Shown here: in pieces, positions 1 through 5,854 of the stretch
How positions within the stretch are numbered: the first letter of the stretch is position 1
How the letters are laid out: each line of letters begins with the position of its first letter
Source: Acidobacteriaceae bacterium
GTDB taxonomy: Bacteria; Acidobacteriota; Terriglobia; Terriglobales; SbA1
Assembly: GCA_003156615.1 (NCBI GenBank)
Contig: PMHI01000402.1
Location: 5,273 to 11,126, forward strand
Length of the DNA stretch: 5,854 nucleotides
Direction: 5' to 3'
The notes under the pieces: model-generated
Databases searched by the model: none
Told to the model about the DNA's origin: nothing
The model's input: the letters and a program-made list of their open reading frames with translations, nothing else
Made by a program: the position numbers and the translations under genes

Positions 1-73
1 TAGTGAAGCGTGTCGACCCATGCTGGACCATTCCAGGGGCGAAGAAGGCTTCCGCCATTTCGCCCACCTTCAT
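1..73 (-). CDS. Possible 5' end of a gene running off the left edge
   Basis: Read on the minus strand from an ATG at 73-71, the frame stays open to the window edge for 24 codons and begins MKVGEMAEAFFAPG. The third codon positions are mostly G or C (about 18 of 24), as in the clear genes of this window, and the residues look protein-like. It points the same way as the DUF3303-like gene, with a repeat-rich spacer between them. I see no strong ribosome binding site and do not recognise the family. The fragment is too short to be sure that it is coding. Confidence 0.25.
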   Translation of the reverse strand, partial: MKVGEMAEAFFAPGMVQHGSTRFT

Positions 74-147
74 AATCCAGACAGACCGAACCGCCCCGGC
101 CCTCGCGCGCGGAAAGCCGGGGGGCGGTTTCGGGCAATCTTTACGGT

Positions 148-180
148 GTGGCTGGGCGCTTCCGCCAGCCGGCCAGCCAC
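148..180. repeat. Inverted repeat GTGGCTGG / CCAGCCAC
   Basis: GTGGCTGG at 148-155 is perfectly complementary to CCAGCCAC at 173-180, giving an 8-bp stem with a 17-nt loop. A second copy of CCAGCC at 165-170 can pair with the same left arm, so two alternative hairpins are possible. There is no T-run next to either arm, so an intrinsic terminator is not well supported. It is the first of three inverted repeats in the spacer left of the DUF3303-like gene. Confidence 0.5.
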
Positions 181-192
181 CCCACGCGCAGC

Positions 193-225
193 GTCCGCCG
201 CGCGAGCGGCTTCGTTCTGACGGAC
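193..225. repeat. Nested inverted repeat with a GCGA tetraloop
   Basis: GTCCG at 193-197 pairs with CGGAC at 221-225. Inside lies a smaller hairpin, GCCGC at 197-201 with GCGGC at 206-210, closing a GCGA loop, which is a GNRA-type tetraloop. The two stems share base 197, so they compete or stack rather than both forming in full. Function is unknown; it belongs to the structured spacer that follows the DUF3303-like gene. Confidence 0.4.
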
Positions 226-240
226 CACAAGGAAGTTTTC

Positions 241-263
241 CGGGCCGATAAACCCGCTCCTAC
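241..263 (-). repeat. REP-like element (GTAGGAGCGGGTTTATC type)
   Basis: On the minus strand this reads GTAGGAGCGGGTTTATCGGC followed by CCG. It starts with the GTAG tetranucleotide and continues into a hairpin with CGGG and CCCG as arms. That is the layout of bacterial repetitive extragenic palindromes mobilised by REP-associated tyrosine transposases, and the core closely resembles the widespread GTAGGAGCGGGTTTA repeat. CGGGCC at 241-246 can also pair with GGCCCG at 275-280. Only one copy is visible here, so calling it a genome-wide repeat is inference. Confidence 0.45.
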
Positions 264-305
264 GACGGAGGGCCGGCCCGAATCACCAACATGATCCTAT
301 CGGAG

Positions 306-620
306 TCATTTGCCTTTCAGTCCGTCGCGCCAGGCGATTACTTCGAGTTCGCCCCGGACTGCATCCTCGACGCGGACCACGGGGTGCACCTGGAATACAA
401 ATGCCGGGAGCATCGAGCAAAACTTGTGAATCGTTAGCGGGTCGTCGCAGTCCAGCAACATATGCCCACCCCACTCACCCACGCGCACCACGAAAAACTC
501 GACCTTGAAATTGGCTGGCGCCTTCCACTGGCCAAACACCTCGAGAATTCGCTTCTGGGCATTCTCACACTCGATGGGCGAACCTTGCGGGCGCTCGGAC
601 CAGCTGATTACGTATTTCGT
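306..620 (-). CDS. DUF3303-like small protein with an ACG in place of the ATG start
   Basis: This is a small, probably cytoplasmic protein of about 104 residues with no signal peptide or membrane segment. It resembles the DUF3303 family of compact alpha/beta proteins: an opening KYVISWSERPQGSP, a central FFVVRVGEWGGHMLLDCDD, and a closing PVVRVEDAVRGELEVIAW. The family has no established biochemical role. Relatives as I remember them begin MKYVISW. Here the codon before KYVISW is ACG at 620-618, five bases behind a strong GGAGG. A GTG at 656-654 opens the same frame and would add 12 residues, MIGQTICKREEK, but it has no ribosome binding site of its own and its extension translates the Shine-Dalgarno itself. 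The gene is therefore either started weakly at ACG, started at GTG, or disabled by a single T-to-C change. The stop is TGA at 308-306. Confidence 0.72.
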   Translation of the reverse strand, partial: TKYVISWSERPQGSPIECENAQKRILEVFGQWKAPANFKVEFFVVRVGEWGGHMLLDCDDPLTIHKFCSMLPAFVFQVHPVVRVEDAVRGELEVIAWRDGLKGK

Positions 621-623
621 CTT

Positions 624-631
624 CTCCTCCC
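624..631 (-). promoter_or_regulatory. Strong ribosome binding site ahead of the ACG codon
   Basis: The minus strand reads AAAGGGAGGAGAAG directly before ACG. GGGAGGAG is a near-perfect Shine-Dalgarno, at proper distance from the ACG at 620-618 and wrongly placed for the upstream GTG at 656. It is the evidence that translation originally began at the ACG position. Confidence 0.7.
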
Positions 632-656
632 TTTTGCAAATAGTCTGACCGATCAC

Positions 657-875
657 GGCGAACGGAGTTTACTCTATCGGCGATGATGTTGGGCGAGTGA
701 GCGCTTCGTTGAGAAACATTTTGGCGCATCTGCCGCCGATGCGCTGCGTGAAATGGATTCGATGCAGTTTTAGCCGATGAAGAAGCGGCTAACTCCTGGT
801 TAACGGGCATAACCGGAAACTATGGGTTTTTGGTCGCAAAATCACCCCACGTTAATACCCAGGTCGCTTGAGTGT
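657..875. other. Gene-free stretch
   Basis: I see no supportable gene here on either strand. It lies upstream of the DUF3303-like gene and should contain its promoter, but I could not pick out a convincing -35/-10 pair. A small inverted repeat, GGTTA at 798-802 with TAACC at 810-814, has a seven-base loop and includes the palindrome GTTAAC. An open frame starting at 822 has residues that do not look protein-like until about 876. Confidence 0.5.
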
Positions 876-1117
876 ACCGGGCGACCACTCGTCGCATCAC
901 AAATAGCCGAAGCCCTTGCACAGGAAAGCAGACTGGGTGGGGCTGTGGTAAAGCAAAAGGAGTTGGAGCAAGACAATATCAAACTGAGAATTGAACTCGC
1001 CAAACTCCCACGCAGCGGTGGGCCTCAATACTCTCTACTGCCGACGAGAAGCGGGAATTAGCCAGCGCCCTAGCGAAGTACGGTTTGCAAATCGCGAATA
1101 TCGTGTGTGTGATCTGA
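876..1117 (+). pseudogene. Possible frameshifted remnant of a small coiled-coil protein
   Basis: In one frame, from about 876 to 1010, the translation is charged and heptad-like, with ALAQESRL then KQKELEQDNIKLRIELAKL, which suggests a coiled coil. That frame then degenerates and stops after 1058. A second frame picks up around 1025 and reads STADEKRELASALAKYGLQI, ending at TGA 1115-1117, also helical and charged. Together they look like one small helical protein split by a one-base loss (or two-base gain) at about 1005-1030. I do not recognise the family. An ATG at 822-824 is in frame with the first part but has no clear ribosome binding site. Chance coding-like sequence cannot be excluded. 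Confidence 0.27.
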
Positions 1118-1336
1118 GATACAGAATCAGCTCGATTTGGCGACGATTTTGAAGCCATGTTCGCCATGATTGGACTGAAAGCGGGACGAGGTTGGCTGCA
1201 AAATGTGCGAATGACAAATGCAAACGAATAGGTGTAGTTCCGCAGCCAGCATCCGAACGGCTAACCTGCTCCTTGAGCTTGAAATTCATCTATCCTTTAT
1301 CCTTCCGCTCAAACGTTCCCCCAGATTGAGCCTTGC
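1118..1336. other. Gene-free stretch of lower GC
   Basis: There is no recognisable gene, RNA or repeat here. Base composition is visibly less GC-rich than in the flanking peptidase gene. Open frames on both strands give residue strings with no motif or family resemblance. Confidence 0.45.
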
Positions 1337-1356
1337 GGCGGGGCTGAAGCCGCGCC
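1337..1356. repeat. Hairpin just past the peptidase stop (GGCGGGGC-TGAA-GCCGCGCC)
   Basis: GGCG at 1337-1340 pairs with CGCC at 1353-1356, and GGC at 1342-1344 pairs with GCC at 1349-1351 around a TGAA loop; the only flaw is G1341 against G1352. It lies 27 bases beyond the stop codon of the M16 peptidase in its direction of transcription. It may slow transcription or protect the mRNA end, but no T-run follows, so it is not a classical intrinsic terminator. The shape, GGGGCTGAAGCC, resembles dispersed intergenic hairpins I associate with acidobacterial genomes; that resemblance is from memory. Confidence 0.45.
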
Positions 1357-1383
1357 CTTCAAATCCGCTCAACGCCGATGCAG

Positions 1384-4125
1384 CTATTGCAAGCCACCTG
1401 ACGATCCTCCTGGCGTGCCATCCGGGTTCAGAAAACGAATCTCGCCCAGGCCGACCTCGCGCACGCCGGCTTCGATCTTCGCGCGGTCGCCTACGACCAC
1501 CCACACGAGACGGTTGGGGTGGACGACTTCTCTCGCGGCGCTGTCGAGGTCGGAGGTTGTGAGGGCGCGGATTTTTCCGGCCATGGTTTCGTAGTAATCG
1601 TCGGGCCAGCCGAACTGGATGAGATCCATGACCGACTGCGCAACCTCGTTCAGGGTTTCGCGAGAGCCGGGCAGGCTGAGCGTTTCGTTGTCCTGAACGC
1701 GCTTGAGTTCATCCTCGCTGATCGGATGGTCGCCGACGATTCCGGTAAACTCTTTTTTCATTTCGATCAGCGATTCTTTGGTCTTGTCGGTCTGTACCGG
1801 AGCGATGGCGAGATAAGGCCGCTGCGCGCGGGCGGCCCAAAGGAGGGCTTGCGCGCCGTAGGACCAGTGCTTGTCTTCGCGCAGGTTCATGTTGAGGCGC
1901 GCGCCGAAGGTGCCGCCGAACGTGTCGTTCATGGCCTTGACGGCGATTTCATCGGGAGTGTTGGGTGGCGGTGCAGCCTCCCCGGCAACGATGACTGATT
2001 GCAGCGCACCCGGCTTGTCGAGAATGTAGACAACTGAAGTCGCAGGCGGCTCGACGTTGCTGATGTTCTTCTTGGGGACGTCGCCGGGTTTCCACGTGGC
2101 GAAAAGTTTTTCCAGCTTAGGCTTCACTTCGGCGAGCGTGGTGTCGCCAACAACGATCAGGGTGGCGTTGTTGGGATGGAACCAGACGTCGTGGAACTTG
2201 ATGAGGTCTTCGCGTGTCATCTTGCTCACGGTCGCGAGATTGCCGGAGCCGGTGAGCGGACTACCGTACGCGTGATCTTTGCCGTAGAGTAGCCCGGGGA
2301 CAACGCGGAAAACCATCTGCACGGGCGTGTTTTGCTCGCGCTGAATGGCAGCGAGTTGCAGCTTCTGCTGGCGCTTGAAATCGGACTCGGGGAACGATGG
2401 ATTGAGAATTACGTCGGCGAAGAGATCGAGGGAGGGATCGAGTTTCGACTTCAGCGTGGATAAACGGACTGTGGTCAAGTCGAGATTGGAGTTCGCGTGC
2501 AGTTCTGCGCCGAGCAGTTCGAGTTGATCGCTGATCTGGAGCGCGGTGCGGGTTTTGGTGCCGCCATCGAGAAGGGCCGTGGTCATGCTGGCGGTTCCCG
2601 GTGCGGCGAACTGGTCGGCGGCGTAGCCGCCGTCGAGGATCATCCAGAATTGGACGAGGGGAACGTCGTGGCGCTCGGCCAGAATTAACTTCAGTCCATT
2701 GGATAGCGAATCACGCTGGAGTTTGGGCAGCCTCAGCGCAGGCGGTGTGCCGGGATCAGGCATTTTCGAGCGATCGGCGCCCGCGCTGGCGGTTTTATAT
2801 TCAGGGAATGGATGAACCTCGAGAATGAAGACCCCGTCTGTCAGCCAGCGATCGGCTGCGGCGCGGAGATCTTCGGCGGTCGCGCCCTGTACACGCTTTA
2901 GAGAAGTCTTGTAAGCTGCCGGGTCGCCGCAGAAAACCTGGCTTTGCGCGAGGCGGTCGGAGGTGCCGCCAAAGCCTCCGATGCGCTCGATACCGCGGAT
3001 GTAGCCGGCTATGTACTCAGTTTTAACGCGCTGTAGTTCTTCGGGGGTGGGGCCGGATTTGAGCAAGCGCGCGAGTTCTTCGTCGGCTTCTTTTTCGACT
3101 TTAGCGAGATCCTGGCCGGGCTTGGCCGTCACCTGAATGCGGAATTGTCCGCCGATTTCACGGGAATCGGTGAAGGCGTCGGCGTTGGTCGCGATCTGAT
3201 CGTCGTAGATGAGGCGCTTGTAGAGGCGTGAACTCTTGCCGGTGCTGAGGATGTCACCGACCAGATTGAGATAATCGGCGTCGGCGCTGCAATACTGCGG
3301 GATGTTCCAGACCTTATAAATGCGCGCTTGCGGAACGCGGTCCTGCACGATTTCGCGATGGGTGCCGGTCATTTTTGCGACCCAAACTTCCTGGTGCGCG
3401 ACCGGAGGGCCAGCAGGGATGTCGCCGAAATATTTTTCGACCTTTTCTTTGGCAGTTTTCACGTCGATGTCGCCGGCGATGACGAGCGTGACGTTTGACG
3501 GGCCGTAATACGTTTTGAACCACTCTTGCACGTCGGTCAGGGAGGCGGCGTCGAGGTCGGCCATCTCGCCGATGGTGGTCCATGAATAAGGATGGCCTGC
3601 GGGGTACGTGTTTTTTGTGATCAGCTCACGCGTGACGCCGTAGGGCTGGTTTTCTCCCTGGCGTTTTTCGTTCTGCACCACGCCACGCTGAAGGTCGAGA
3701 GTTTTCTGGTCGAGCGCGCCGAGCAGATGACCCATGCGGTCGGATTCGAGCCAGAGTGTGAGGTCGAGCGCTGAAGTGGGCACGTCTTCGAAATAGTTGG
3801 TGCGGTCGGGATTGGTGGTGCCGTTGAGGTCGGTGGCACCGATGCGCTCCATGGTGTCGATGTAGCGGCCTTTGGCGTGTTCACTGCCGCCGAACATGAG
3901 GTGCTCGAAAAGGTGGGCGAACCCGGTCTTTCCTGGCTTTTCGTTTTTCGAGCCGACATGGTACCAGACATTTACGGCCACGATGGGAGCTTTGTGGTCC
4001 TCGTGCACGATTACCGTCAGACCGTTGTCGAGGGTGAATTTCTGGTAGGGGATGTCGGGAACGTTGGCGACCTGGGAACTGGCGATGGCAACGAAGATGA
4101 GCAGAGTGAGAGTTAAGCGGCGCAT
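1384..4125 (-). CDS. Secreted two-domain M16 family zinc metallopeptidase
   Basis: This 913-residue insulinase/pitrilysin-type endopeptidase probably acts in the periplasm or cell envelope on unfolded peptides. A short signal peptide covers about residues 1-20 (MRRLTLTLLIFVAIASSQVA), with no lipobox. The N-terminal M16 half (about 25-450) carries the inverted zinc motif HLFEH: ligands His71 and His75, catalytic Glu74, and the likely third ligand Glu153 in QNEKRQGEN. The C-terminal half (about 465-890) has the same fold signals, such as DSLSNGLKLILAE, but no HxxEH. It retains the LNLRE...SYGA-type substrate-binding motif, with Arg749 and Tyr756. This catalytic-plus-inactive pairing in one chain is normal for the family. 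The ATG is preceded by GGAGAG (4132-4137) at a six-base gap, and the stop is TAG at 1386-1384. It is divergent from the broken peroxidase, 48 bp away. The frame is intact throughout. The exact substrate cannot be told from sequence. Confidence 0.95.
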   Translation of the reverse strand: MRRLTLTLLIFVAIASSQVANVPDIPYQKFTLDNGLTVIVHEDHKAPIVAVNVWYHVGSKNEKPGKTGFAHLFEHLMFGGSEHAKGRYIDTMERIGATDLNGTTNPDRTNYFEDVPTSALDLTLWLESDRMGHLLGALDQKTLDLQRGVVQNEKRQGENQPYGVTRELITKNTYPAGHPYSWTTIGEMADLDAASLTDVQEWFKTYYGPSNVTLVIAGDIDVKTAKEKVEKYFGDIPAGPPVAHQEVWVAKMTGTHREIVQDRVPQARIYKVWNIPQYCSADADYLNLVGDILSTGKSSRLYKRLIYDDQIATNADAFTDSREIGGQFRIQVTAKPGQDLAKVEKEADEELARLLKSGPTPEELQRVKTEYIAGYIRGIERIGGFGGTSDRLAQSQVFCGDPAAYKTSLKRVQGATAEDLRAAADRWLTDGVFILEVHPFPEYKTASAGADRSKMPDPGTPPALRLPKLQRDSLSNGLKLILAERHDVPLVQFWMILDGGYAADQFAAPGTASMTTALLDGGTKTRTALQISDQLELLGAELHANSNLDLTTVRLSTLKSKLDPSLDLFADVILNPSFPESDFKRQQKLQLAAIQREQNTPVQMVFRVVPGLLYGKDHAYGSPLTGSGNLATVSKMTREDLIKFHDVWFHPNNATLIVVGDTTLAEVKPKLEKLFATWKPGDVPKKNISNVEPPATSVVYILDKPGALQSVIVAGEAAPPPNTPDEIAVKAMNDTFGGTFGARLNMNLREDKHWSYGAQALLWAARAQRPYLAIAPVQTDKTKESLIEMKKEFTGIVGDHPISEDELKRVQDNETLSLPGSRETLNEVAQSVMDLIQFGWPDDYYETMAGKIRALTTSDLDSAAREVVHPNRLVWVVVGDRAKIEAGVREVGLGEIRFLNPDGTPGGSSGGLQ

Positions 4126-4141
4126 GAACGGCTCTCCGTAC

Positions 4142-4159
4142 TCGCGAGAGTTTCGCGAG
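4142..4159. promoter_or_regulatory. Paired TCGCGAG repeats in the divergent intergenic region
   Basis: TCGCGAG occurs at 4142-4148 and again at 4153-4159, so the repeats start 11 bp apart, about one helical turn. The first is part of the palindrome CTCGCGAG (4141-4148). They sit in the 48-bp gap between the divergent peptidase and peroxidase genes, where a regulator could touch both. Operator function is inference. The second copy overlaps the purine-rich AGGAAAG (4158-4164), the likely peroxidase ribosome binding site. Confidence 0.3.
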
Positions 4160-4173
4160 GAAAGTCTTTTGAA

Positions 4174-5285
4174 ATGCGAATTTTACTAGCTGGGGCGGTC
4201 GGAATCCAACTATGTGCCCTGCCAATTGTTGTGGTTGTGCAGATGACTACTGCCTTATCTTTATCCGCATCCGCTCAAACCCAGGACCGAACCCCCGCGA
4301 TCGCACCTCCCGCGGGCCTCACCATCACAGTGCTTGATGGTATGAAGAACTGCCTGGCGGCCTAACCGCTCTGCCGTCCCCGCCCATCGCGCCCGGGAAC
4401 CCGCAAACTCAAGCCAAGATTGATCTCGGCCGGAATGCTGTTTCTCGACAAAGGTCTTTCCAACGACCATTCGATCAGTTGCGCCAGTTGCCATGACCCA
4501 ACCAAGGCTTACTCCGATGGCCTGGCTACAGGCGTCGGAATTAATCATAACCGACTCAAGCGCCGTACGCCGAGTCTGCTGAACTCCGCATACAACCCCG
4601 CTCAGTTCTGGGACGGCCGCGCCAAGAGCCTCGAAGAACAAGTGCTCGTACCCATTCTTGGCAAGGGTGAAATGGGCATGCCAGTCTCTGAGACACTTCT
4701 CGCCAGGCTGCAGCAAGTCCCGAAGTATCGCAGCGGTTTCCGCGAAGCCTTCAAACGGGAAGTAAACCTGCTGGATGTCCAGTGGTCGATTGCCTCCTTC
4801 GAGCGCACCCTGGTGACGCCAGACTCCGCCTTTGACCCCTACGCTGCGGGAGACAAGCAGGCCCTCGCCGATCCGCAGAAGCGCGGCCTGATCCTGTTTA
4901 TCGGGAAGGCACGCGTGCAGCCAGTGCCACAGCGGTCCAAACTTTACCGATAATAAGTTCCACTCCTTGGGACTTCTGCCCGGCCAGAAGAAAGATCCAG
5001 ATGTGGGACGCTTCGCCACAAGCAAGAGCCCTGCGGACCGCGGCGCCTTCAAGACGCCCAGCCTCCGTGGCGTCAGGCTGCAGTCGCATTTCATGCACAA
5101 CGGGTTCTTTCGCCAACCTGGCCGAGGTCATTGCTTTTTACGACAATGGCCGCGGCGCCGGGCCCAAGTCAAACCTGCTTTTCAAACCTCATCTAACGGA
5201 TGCGGAGCAAGTGGACGTGCTCGCCTTCCTGAACGCCCTCGCCAGCCAAATATCGGAAGATTTCCGCTCGACCAACATGAAGTGA
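4174..5285 (+). pseudogene. Di-heme cytochrome c peroxidase / MauG-family protein, frameshifted
   Basis: The family comprises exported di-heme c-type proteins that reduce hydrogen peroxide or oxidise partner proteins. The ATG at 4174 follows AGGAAAG (4158-4164) and opens a signal peptide ending near SASA-QTQ. The rest needs four frame changes. The frame first moves between about 4338 and 4363 (one base missing or two extra) into NPQTQAKIDLGR. An extra base at about 4434 leads into MLFLDKGLS and heme motif 1, CASCH (4480-4494). FWDGRAKSLEEQ and GEMGM follow. An extra base near 4915 precedes heme motif 2, CSQCH (4916-4930), then TPSLRGVRLQSHFMHNG. An extra base at about 5113 restores NLAEVIAFYDNG and the C-terminus, TGA 5283-5285. 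Stitched together it is about 370 residues, a normal family length. As written, the longest single-frame piece (a TTG-started frame, 4420-4953) holds only the first heme site, so no functional peroxidase is expected. Real decay is likelier than base-call error because the neighbouring 2.7-kb gene has no indel, but error is not excluded. Confidence 0.88.
4180..4209 (-). promoter_or_regulatory. Possible sigma70-type promoter for the M16 peptidase
   Basis: On the minus strand, TAAAAT at 4185-4180 matches five of six bases of the -10 consensus. An 18-base spacer separates it from TTGGAT at 4209-4204, which matches the TTG of a -35 box only. Transcription would start near 4173, about 48 bases before the peptidase ATG. 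It lies inside the start of the opposing peroxidase gene. The -35 is poor, so this is tentative. Confidence 0.27.
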
Positions 5286-5444
5286 ACACCAGTAGCGCCT
5301 CGAACGAGCTTGCGACCGACCCACCCGTGATCGCGGATCAGGATGGCACGGCTTACGGTCGCCTCCGCTTGAATCGAAATTCACCCACGCGAATACTTAA
5401 CTACTATCATTCATAGTTGAAGGCGTATACTTCGACCCGGACAG

Positions 5445-5466
5445 GGGAGAGGTGCAGCACTCTCCC
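5445..5466. repeat. Hairpin GGGAGAG / CTCTCCC
   Basis: GGGAGAG at 5445-5451 pairs perfectly with CTCTCCC at 5460-5466 around an eight-base loop. It lies about 160 bases beyond the peroxidase stop and between it and the opposing transposase remnant. It could act as a weak bidirectional stop, but it is followed by TTCCCC rather than a T-run. Confidence 0.35.
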
Positions 5467-5480
5467 TTCCCCTCAAGTTA

Positions 5481-5498
5481 GGATGGGTGCTTCCATCC
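5481..5498. repeat. Hairpin GGATGG / CCATCC
   Basis: GGATGG at 5481-5486 pairs perfectly with CCATCC at 5493-5498 around GTGCTT. It sits 14 bases after the preceding hairpin. Its role is unknown; a six-base stem of this kind can occur by chance. Confidence 0.3.
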
Positions 5499-5539
5499 AC
5501 TCCCTTGCCCCTTGAATGCAGTTCTGTTCCGTCTACGCC

Positions 5540-5662
5540 TTACGATGCTGGAGTCCTCTTCTTCTATGGTCCGCGCTTGCCGGGTTTCGGCATATAGCCA
5601 TCGGCCATCATCACGATTTCCTCAAGACTCCAAACGTGGTCACTCAGGCCGGCGGCCACACC
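5540..5662 (-). pseudogene. C-terminal remnant of an IS1-type DDE transposase
   Basis: The minus strand reads VAAGLSDHVWSLEEIVMMAD, then GYMPKPGKRGP and a TAG stop at 5566-5564. The AGxSDHVWSxEEIV block is the end of IS1-family-like DDE transposases, where it normally follows HKTLRVTPAM. Past the TAG the frame continues KKRTPAS to a TAA at 5542-5540. The usual tail is GPYKK, so the TAG most likely replaces a tyrosine codon (TAC or TAT to TAG). Upstream of about 5662 the reading no longer matches a transposase: neither the catalytic DDE region nor the TLRVTPAM stretch is present, although an open frame continues to the window edge. I see no terminal inverted repeat. This is a dead fragment, not an active element. 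Family assignment rests on remembered motif wording. Confidence 0.6.
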
Positions 5663-5854
5663 TAAGCCCGCTGGGCCGCAGTGCGAGCTGGCAAGGCGTG
5701 CCAGTAACTCTTTCAGGATGCTCAGACCACCGAGGAAGCCGAGTGGGCGGAGCTCAACGGTCCGGATGTGCTGAGCGGCCCCAGGATGGCATCGATCTTT
5801 GGACCAGGCTGCTGGGCCGGGAGATTGGCTATTCCGGGGACGACATGGATGCAT
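5663..5854. other. Unassigned right edge
   Basis: A minus-strand frame is open across this stretch and joins the transposase tail, but its residues resemble no transposase. A plus-strand frame from 5708 reads AQTTEEAEWAELNGPDVL and is open to the edge, without a visible start codon. I cannot choose between them; either could be part of a gene outside the window, or neither. Confidence 0.35.

Larger units (their letters stand above)
5286..5539. other. Non-coding spacer after the peroxidase
   Basis: I see no supportable gene here. It holds three small inverted repeats: ACTAT/ATAGT at 5403-5417, GGGAGAG/CTCTCCC at 5445-5466 and GGATGG/CCATCC at 5481-5498. None is followed by a T-run. The peroxidase frame ends at 5285. 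Confidence 0.5.

Noticed and set aside
3..251. Open frame of 82 codons on the plus strand at the left edge
   Set aside because: It runs through the inverted-repeat cluster, is rich in Pro, Arg and Gly as expected from GC-rich spacer, and has no ribosome binding site.
565..810. Minus-strand frame of 81 codons overlapping the DUF3303-like gene start
   Set aside because: It overlaps the well-supported small gene in another frame and its residues resemble no family.
1035..1289. Minus-strand frame of 84 codons in the gene-poor gap
   Set aside because: It has no motif, no ribosome binding site that I can see, and an unconvincing residue composition.
1519..1998. Open frame of 159 codons on the plus strand
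   Set aside because: It lies wholly within the M16 peptidase gene on the opposite strand, has no recognisable motif, and mirrors the peptidase codons.
4261..5100. Long open frame of 279 codons on the minus strand
   Set aside because: It is antisense to the peroxidase and runs across both heme motifs and the family signatures. Its own residues match nothing, while the sense strand is clearly peroxidase despite the shifts. An open antisense frame is common in GC-rich DNA.
4174..5285. Programmed frameshifting to make the full peroxidase
   Set aside because: Four separate shifts in different senses, without slippery runs such as A-AAA-AAG or downstream pseudoknots at each site, make programmed recoding very unlikely.
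5445..5498. Two hairpins as an intrinsic terminator or riboswitch
   Set aside because: Neither stem is followed by a T-run, the stems are short, and no known riboswitch core is visible; kept only as inverted repeats.
1..5854. tRNA, rRNA or CRISPR array
   Set aside because: I saw no tRNA TPsiC-like arm with a matching acceptor stem, no rRNA-like sequence, and no regularly spaced direct repeats.

Overview
The window looks like chromosomal DNA from a soil-type bacterium, most likely an Acidobacteriota (Terriglobia-like) genome. This is a family-level impression from the M16 peptidase, the DUF3303-like protein, the hairpin repeats and the transposase tail; no search was run. GC is fairly high in the genes and visibly lower in the gene-poor stretch at about 680-1320.

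Layout, left to right. 1-73 (minus) may hold the first 24 codons of a gene running off the left edge. 120-281 is a GC-rich spacer packed with inverted repeats, including a REP-like GTAGGAGCGGGTTTA element. 306-620 (minus) is a small DUF3303-like gene whose expected ATG reads ACG behind a perfect ribosome binding site. 657-1336 has no convincing intact gene, only a possible broken coiled-coil protein (876-1117). 1337-1356 is a hairpin just past the end of the one large intact gene. That gene, 1384-4125 (minus), is a 913-residue secreted M16 zinc metallopeptidase with an active N-terminal half and a non-catalytic C-terminal half.

Divergent from it, 48 bp away, 4174-5285 (plus) encodes a di-heme cytochrome c peroxidase/MauG-family protein. 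It can be read only across four frame changes, although both CxxCH heme motifs and the family signatures survive. 5286-5539 is non-coding with small hairpins. 5540-5662 (minus) is the C-terminal tail of an IS1-type DDE transposase, itself carrying a premature stop. 5663-5854 is unassigned.

The genes do not form an evident pathway. The peptidase and peroxidase share only a divergent intergenic region and an envelope/periplasmic location. The main theme is one intact housekeeping-type peptidase surrounded by eroding genes. I found no convincing undescribed system; the most useful leads are the multiply frameshifted but motif-intact peroxidase, the ACG start, and the structured repeat cluster.
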